Program-made: the position numbers and the translations under genes
The notes under the pieces: model-generated
What the model was told of the DNA's origin: nothing
Database searches by the model: none
Seen by the model: the letters and a program-made list of their open reading frames with translations, nothing else
NCBI GenBank assembly: GCA_002398105.1
Contig: DHCD01000025.1
Location: 4,863 to 29,045, forward strand
Reading direction: 5' to 3'
Length of the DNA: 24,183 nucleotides
Source of the DNA: Syntrophomonas sp. UBA4911
GTDB taxonomy: Bacteria > Bacillota > Syntrophomonadia > Syntrophomonadales > Syntrophomonadaceae
In this document: positions 21,268 to 24,183 of the stretch, one piece after another
Layout: every line of letters starts with the position of its first letter
Position numbering within the stretch: the first letter of the stretch is position 1

Positions 21268-23567
21268 TGATCTGGTCGGCTGATTCCCTTTAGTTCCCGC
21301 CCGTATTGCAGGCGCAAGTCGATCAGATCATTCCCCTCCCGGACTTCTCCCAGGTCTATTCCTTCGCCGTATAAGCGCAGGGCCTGGCTGATCTGCCCTG
21401 CCTGCACCTCATGAAACACCATGGCCGCCGGCAGCGGCTGAAAGACGATGCGGGGTATGGCCTGCCCTAAGTCGTCCTTCACACTGAGCACGCCCGGCTG
21501 GGACAAGAATGCCTGCCGCAGTTCGTCACTGGCGCCCTGCAATTCCTCCAGGGAATCGCCCTTGATTCTGAAGGCCAGCGGAGCCCCCAGCGGAGGGCCT
21601 GATTCCACCACCGACAGGCTGAAGCGTTCCCGGGGAAAAGCCTCTCCCAGGCGCTGACTCAAAACATCCCGCACCTGCCGGGCGCTGGCCTGCCGGCTGT
21701 CTACGAACACCAGTATCTGGCCGCTGTCCGGACCGCTGGCGGATGAAGTGCTCATACCAAAAATTTTGGGCATGGCCGTGCCATAATAGGTGTTCACCTG
21801 TCTGACTCCCTTCTGCCCGCCGATAAATTCACGTATCCGGGCCATTTTTTCCTGGCCCCCAGTCTGAGCGGTAGAAGGATGAAACTCAATTTCCACAAAC
21901 AATTCTTCTCTTTCCACATCCGGGAAAAACTCTACCGGTATGACTTTGACCAGACCAAAGGCCAGCAGACTGATGAGCAAGCCCCCGGCGGCGTATTTTA
22001 AGGGCGCCTGCAACAAGCGGCCCACGATTTTCCGGCTGTAAAAATCCCCCGCCTGCTCCAGCTGCTTATGCAGCCAGCCGGATTGGAAATGGGCTTCCCG
22101 GTTCTGCAGATAGCGGTCGAAGCGAAGCCGGTACACCGGGATGAATACCAGAGCGGCGATGGCGGAGGCGACGATACAGCTGATGATCACCACCGGCAGC
22201 GGCCTGATAAAATCCCCGGAGGAGCCGGACAGGAACAAGAGCGGAAAAAAGGTGGAGGTGATGATCAGAGTGGAACTGACGATGGAAGGAGCCACCTCGC
22301 CGGTTCCCGCTCTGATCGCCTCTTGATGGAGCATGCCTCCGGCCATATGCCGGGCTATGTTTTCGTTGACCACTATGGCATTGTCCACCAGGTCTCCCAG
22401 CACCAGGATAAAGGCGATCAGGGTAATTTGATTCATATCCACCCCGGCCCAGGGCAAAACCAGGATTCCCCCGCAAAAAGCCAGGGGAATCGACAGGCCC
22501 GCCCCGATTGATGCGAAAGCGTTCAAACCGGCGGAAGTGATCAATAAAACCAAGAGCATGGCCAGGATAAAGGATATGCCCAGATCGTGAAACATTCTTT
22601 GGATGGGATCGGCCTGGCTATATACCTGCACCAGCTCTATTTCCTCCGGCAGCTCCCGCTCCATGGCCTGAACCAGGTCCCGCAGCTGGCGGTCTATTTT
22701 AAGCAAGTCTTTTTCATTGCTGGCGAAAAAACTCAGGGATACGGAGGGTTTGCCTTCATAAGTGACCATCTCCCGGTCCTGCGGGTACGCTTTTTCCAGG
22801 GTGGCTACATCTTTAAGATATATAGTATGGCCGGTGCTGTCAGTCCCCAGCGGTATTTGCAGCAGCTGGTCCGGATCCGGGGCGGGAAAATGCAGGCGGT
22901 AGATCTTTTCCTCCAGATTCCATTGTCCCGGCGGGGCCGGATGGATTTCTTTCTGTATAATGGTGATCAATTGGGCCGGAGACAGACCCAAAGCGGTTAA
23001 TTTCTGGGGATTAGCCCGCAACCGCAGTTCCCGCTGGGAAAGTCCCTGAATCTCCACCCGGACCACGCCCGGCACTTGTCTGAAAGCGGTTTCCCATGAG
23101 TCAATCCAGTCTTCCAAAAACAGGAGTTCTTCCTCTTGCTCCGCTACCAGCTGATAAATGGCCACTCCCTGCATCTGCAAGTCGGTATGCAGGCTGGGGG
23201 TCCCGGCTCCGTCGGGGAATTCCGTCTGGATCCGGTTTATTTTCTGCTGGACTTTGTTCCACACCTGCTCCTGGTTTTTATTGTCTTCCACGGTGATGGT
23301 AATTTGGGAGAAACCGGCCTGAGAAACGGAAGTCACTTCTTTGATTCCGGGTATTTCAGTGAAAGAGGCCTCCAGCCGATCGGTGATGTAAGTTTCCACC
23401 TGGCCGGCGCTGGCGCCGGGATAAAGCGTATCAACGGTGGCGATAGGGTGCTGAATAACGGGAATTTCCCGGCGAGGCAGCTGGTATAGGGTGATGAGAC
23501 CCATGCTCAATACCAGCAGTACCGCCAAACCGATGATGAGCCTTCTTTTGACCAGCTGTTCCATCAT
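21096..23567 (-). CDS. RND efflux permease, 3'-truncated (probable broken gene)
   Basis: The N-terminal two thirds of an AcrB/CzcA-type proton-driven efflux permease. MMEQLVKRRLIIGL begins TM1. The large periplasmic pore/docking loop follows, then TM2-TM6 with the family motif GDLVDNAIVVNENI, then TM7 and the start of the second periplasmic loop. Family members have about 1,020-1,050 residues. Here homology stops near residue 760 (LRLQYGRELKGIS), and the last ~60 codons (to 21096) are simply another frame of the radical SAM gene. TM8-TM12 are missing, so transport is unlikely. The start ATG directly follows the adaptor stop codon, indicating coupling. The region is visibly more GC-rich than the DNA at 18,785-21,270. 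Confidence 0.85.
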   Translation of the reverse strand: MMEQLVKRRLIIGLAVLLVLSMGLITLYQLPRREIPVIQHPIATVDTLYPGASAGQVETYITDRLEASFTEIPGIKEVTSVSQAGFSQITITVEDNKNQEQVWNKVQQKINRIQTEFPDGAGTPSLHTDLQMQGVAIYQLVAEQEEELLFLEDWIDSWETAFRQVPGVVRVEIQGLSQRELRLRANPQKLTALGLSPAQLITIIQKEIHPAPPGQWNLEEKIYRLHFPAPDPDQLLQIPLGTDSTGHTIYLKDVATLEKAYPQDREMVTYEGKPSVSLSFFASNEKDLLKIDRQLRDLVQAMERELPEEIELVQVYSQADPIQRMFHDLGISFILAMLLVLLITSAGLNAFASIGAGLSIPLAFCGGILVLPWAGVDMNQITLIAFILVLGDLVDNAIVVNENIARHMAGGMLHQEAIRAGTGEVAPSIVSSTLIITSTFFPLLFLSGSSGDFIRPLPVVIISCIVASAIAALVFIPVYRLRFDRYLQNREAHFQSGWLHKQLEQAGDFYSRKIVGRLLQAPLKYAAGGLLISLLAFGLVKVIPVEFFPDVEREELFVEIEFHPSTAQTGGQEKMARIREFIGGQKGVRQVNTYYGTAMPKIFGMSTSSASGPDSGQILVFVDSRQASARQVRDVLSQRLGEAFPRERFSLSVVESGPPLGAPLAFRIKGDSLEELQGASDELRQAFLSQPGVLSVKDDLGQAIPRIVFQPLPAAMVFHEVQAGQISQALRLYGEGIDLGEVREGNDLIDLRLQYGRELKGISRPDHCSHLILSITAPSLLCLKIFRNLDFMCIYRFAGPSVLFVPIARCLMIKKMPGDTGMP
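21266..21332. repeat. 13-bp imperfect inverted repeat at the RND/radical SAM junction
   Basis: AATGATCTGGTCG (21266-21278) and CGATCAGATCATT (21320-21332) are inverted with 12 of 13 matches and a 41-bp spacer. The left copy lies exactly where RND homology ends and radical SAM coding begins. Confidence 0.6.
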
Positions 23568-24183
23568 TTACGCATCGTCTTCTTTCTGACCGTTTACCAG
23601 TTGGCCGTCCCGGAGCCGTTGCAGGCCGCCGTCAACCACCATGGTTCCGGGCTCCAGGCCCTCCACAGCCAGATAAGCGCCTTCCGCGGCGCCCAGTTTA
23701 ACCGGCTGTTTGTGTAAACGGCCCTCCCGAACCATGTACACATAAGGGCTGTCCCCCTGGGCCACAGCTTCCAAAGGCACCACCACCTGTCCCGGAATGG
23801 TTATGTCGCCGGTAATCATCGCCCATTCCCCCGCATTCCAGGCCAGGTCACGGTTATCAATTTCCAGTACCGCTTCAATACGCCCGGTGCCGGGCACCAC
23901 CAGGCTGCTGATATGGCTGATGGAGGCCTCCCGGGCCCGCTCCCGGGAATTCACCTGCAGTTTATCGCCGACTTTCCAGCCCGCAGCCTCGTCCCGGGAG
24001 ACTTCGACCACCACCTGCAGCTTCTCAGCATTGCCGCCTCGCATCAGCGCCTGCCCGGCGGCGACGTGCCGGCCCACATCTATCAGGATCTCAGCCACGG
24101 TCATAGGCTCGGGCGCGGTAATGCTGCACCGGTTCAGATCCAGTTCGGCCTGCCGCTGTCGATTGAGAGCCAGAGCCGCCTGC
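23568..24183 (-). CDS. RND membrane-fusion (adaptor) protein, partial
   Basis: The C-terminal ~204 residues of an AcrA/HlyD-family periplasmic adaptor; the 5' end lies beyond the window. Coding continues past the internal Met at 24104, reading ALALNRQRQAELDLNRCSIT then APEPMTVAEILIDVGRHVAA. This is the end of the coiled coil followed by the lipoyl half-motif (TAPxxxxVxxxxxxxG). Beta-barrel and membrane-proximal domains follow (VVPLEAVAQGDSPYVYMVRE, then GLEPGTMVVDGGLQRLRDGQ). Its TAA is immediately followed by the ATG of the permease. Its partner permease is truncated, so the whole pump is probably inactive here. Confidence 0.92.
   Translation of the reverse strand, partial: QAALALNRQRQAELDLNRCSITAPEPMTVAEILIDVGRHVAAGQALMRGGNAEKLQVVVEVSRDEAAGWKVGDKLQVNSRERAREASISHISSLVVPGTGRIEAVLEIDNRDLAWNAGEWAMITGDITIPGQVVVPLEAVAQGDSPYVYMVREGRLHKQPVKLGAAEGAYLAVEGLEPGTMVVDGGLQRLRDGQLVNGQKEDDA

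Noticed and set aside
1..24183. CRISPR array, prophage, transposon or toxin-antitoxin system
   Set aside because: No regularly spaced repeats, transposase/integrase motifs or toxin-antitoxin-like gene pairs were seen.

Overview
The window looks like chromosomal DNA of an anaerobic, spore-former-type Firmicute (Clostridia). Gene content and order resemble Syntrophomonas and its relatives, but this placement comes from reading the sequence, not from a search. The signs are Gram-positive housekeeping clusters (rplU-prp-rpmA, a Spo0B-like gene before obgE, nadD-yqeK-rsfS), a T-box leader on leuS, an L27 with a Prp-cleavable N-terminus, strong AGGAGG ribosome binding sites, sigma-A type promoters and frequent TTG starts.

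Layout. (1) 26-4620, + strand: a cyclic-nucleotide-binding/DUF2225 fusion protein, then a strong promoter, a leucine T-box leader, leuS and ogt. A complete tRNA-Ala(GGC) gene (1434-1509) sits inside the T-box leader, between the specifier stem and the antiterminator, and is clasped by a 9-bp helix. (2) 4733-6331, - strand: nadD, yqeK, rsfS. (3) 6483-9315, + strand: a two-gene island with a Cys-rich YkgJ-like protein and an orphan chemoreceptor, each with its own promoter and terminator. It separates nadD from the proBA/obg cluster. (4) 9402-14759, - strand: rplU-prp-rpmA, a terminator, then a Spo0B-like gene, obgE, proB and proA. (5) 14781-18724, - strand: a TIGR03960-type radical SAM protein, its DUF2344 partner and RNase G/E. 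(6) 18766-19981: mntP behind a yybP-ykoY manganese riboswitch (- strand) and a divergent 67-aa two-helix membrane protein. (7) 20056-24183, - strand: a HemN/HemW-like radical SAM gene fused head-on into a truncated RND efflux permease, preceded by its partial membrane-fusion (adaptor) gene. Base composition changes visibly at about 21,280.

How it works together. Most of the window is translation and ribosome biology: LeuRS, tRNA-Ala, L21, L27, Prp, Obg, RsfS, RNase G. Proline and NAD synthesis genes are woven in. Two RNA switches are readable: a leucine-tRNA-sensing terminator for leuS-ogt and a Mn2+-sensing terminator for mntP. The most unusual object is the tRNA gene nested in the T-box. 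It would be transcribed whether or not the riboswitch terminates, and its processing would cut the riboswitch in two. I found no sign of a CRISPR array, transposase, integrase or rRNA.
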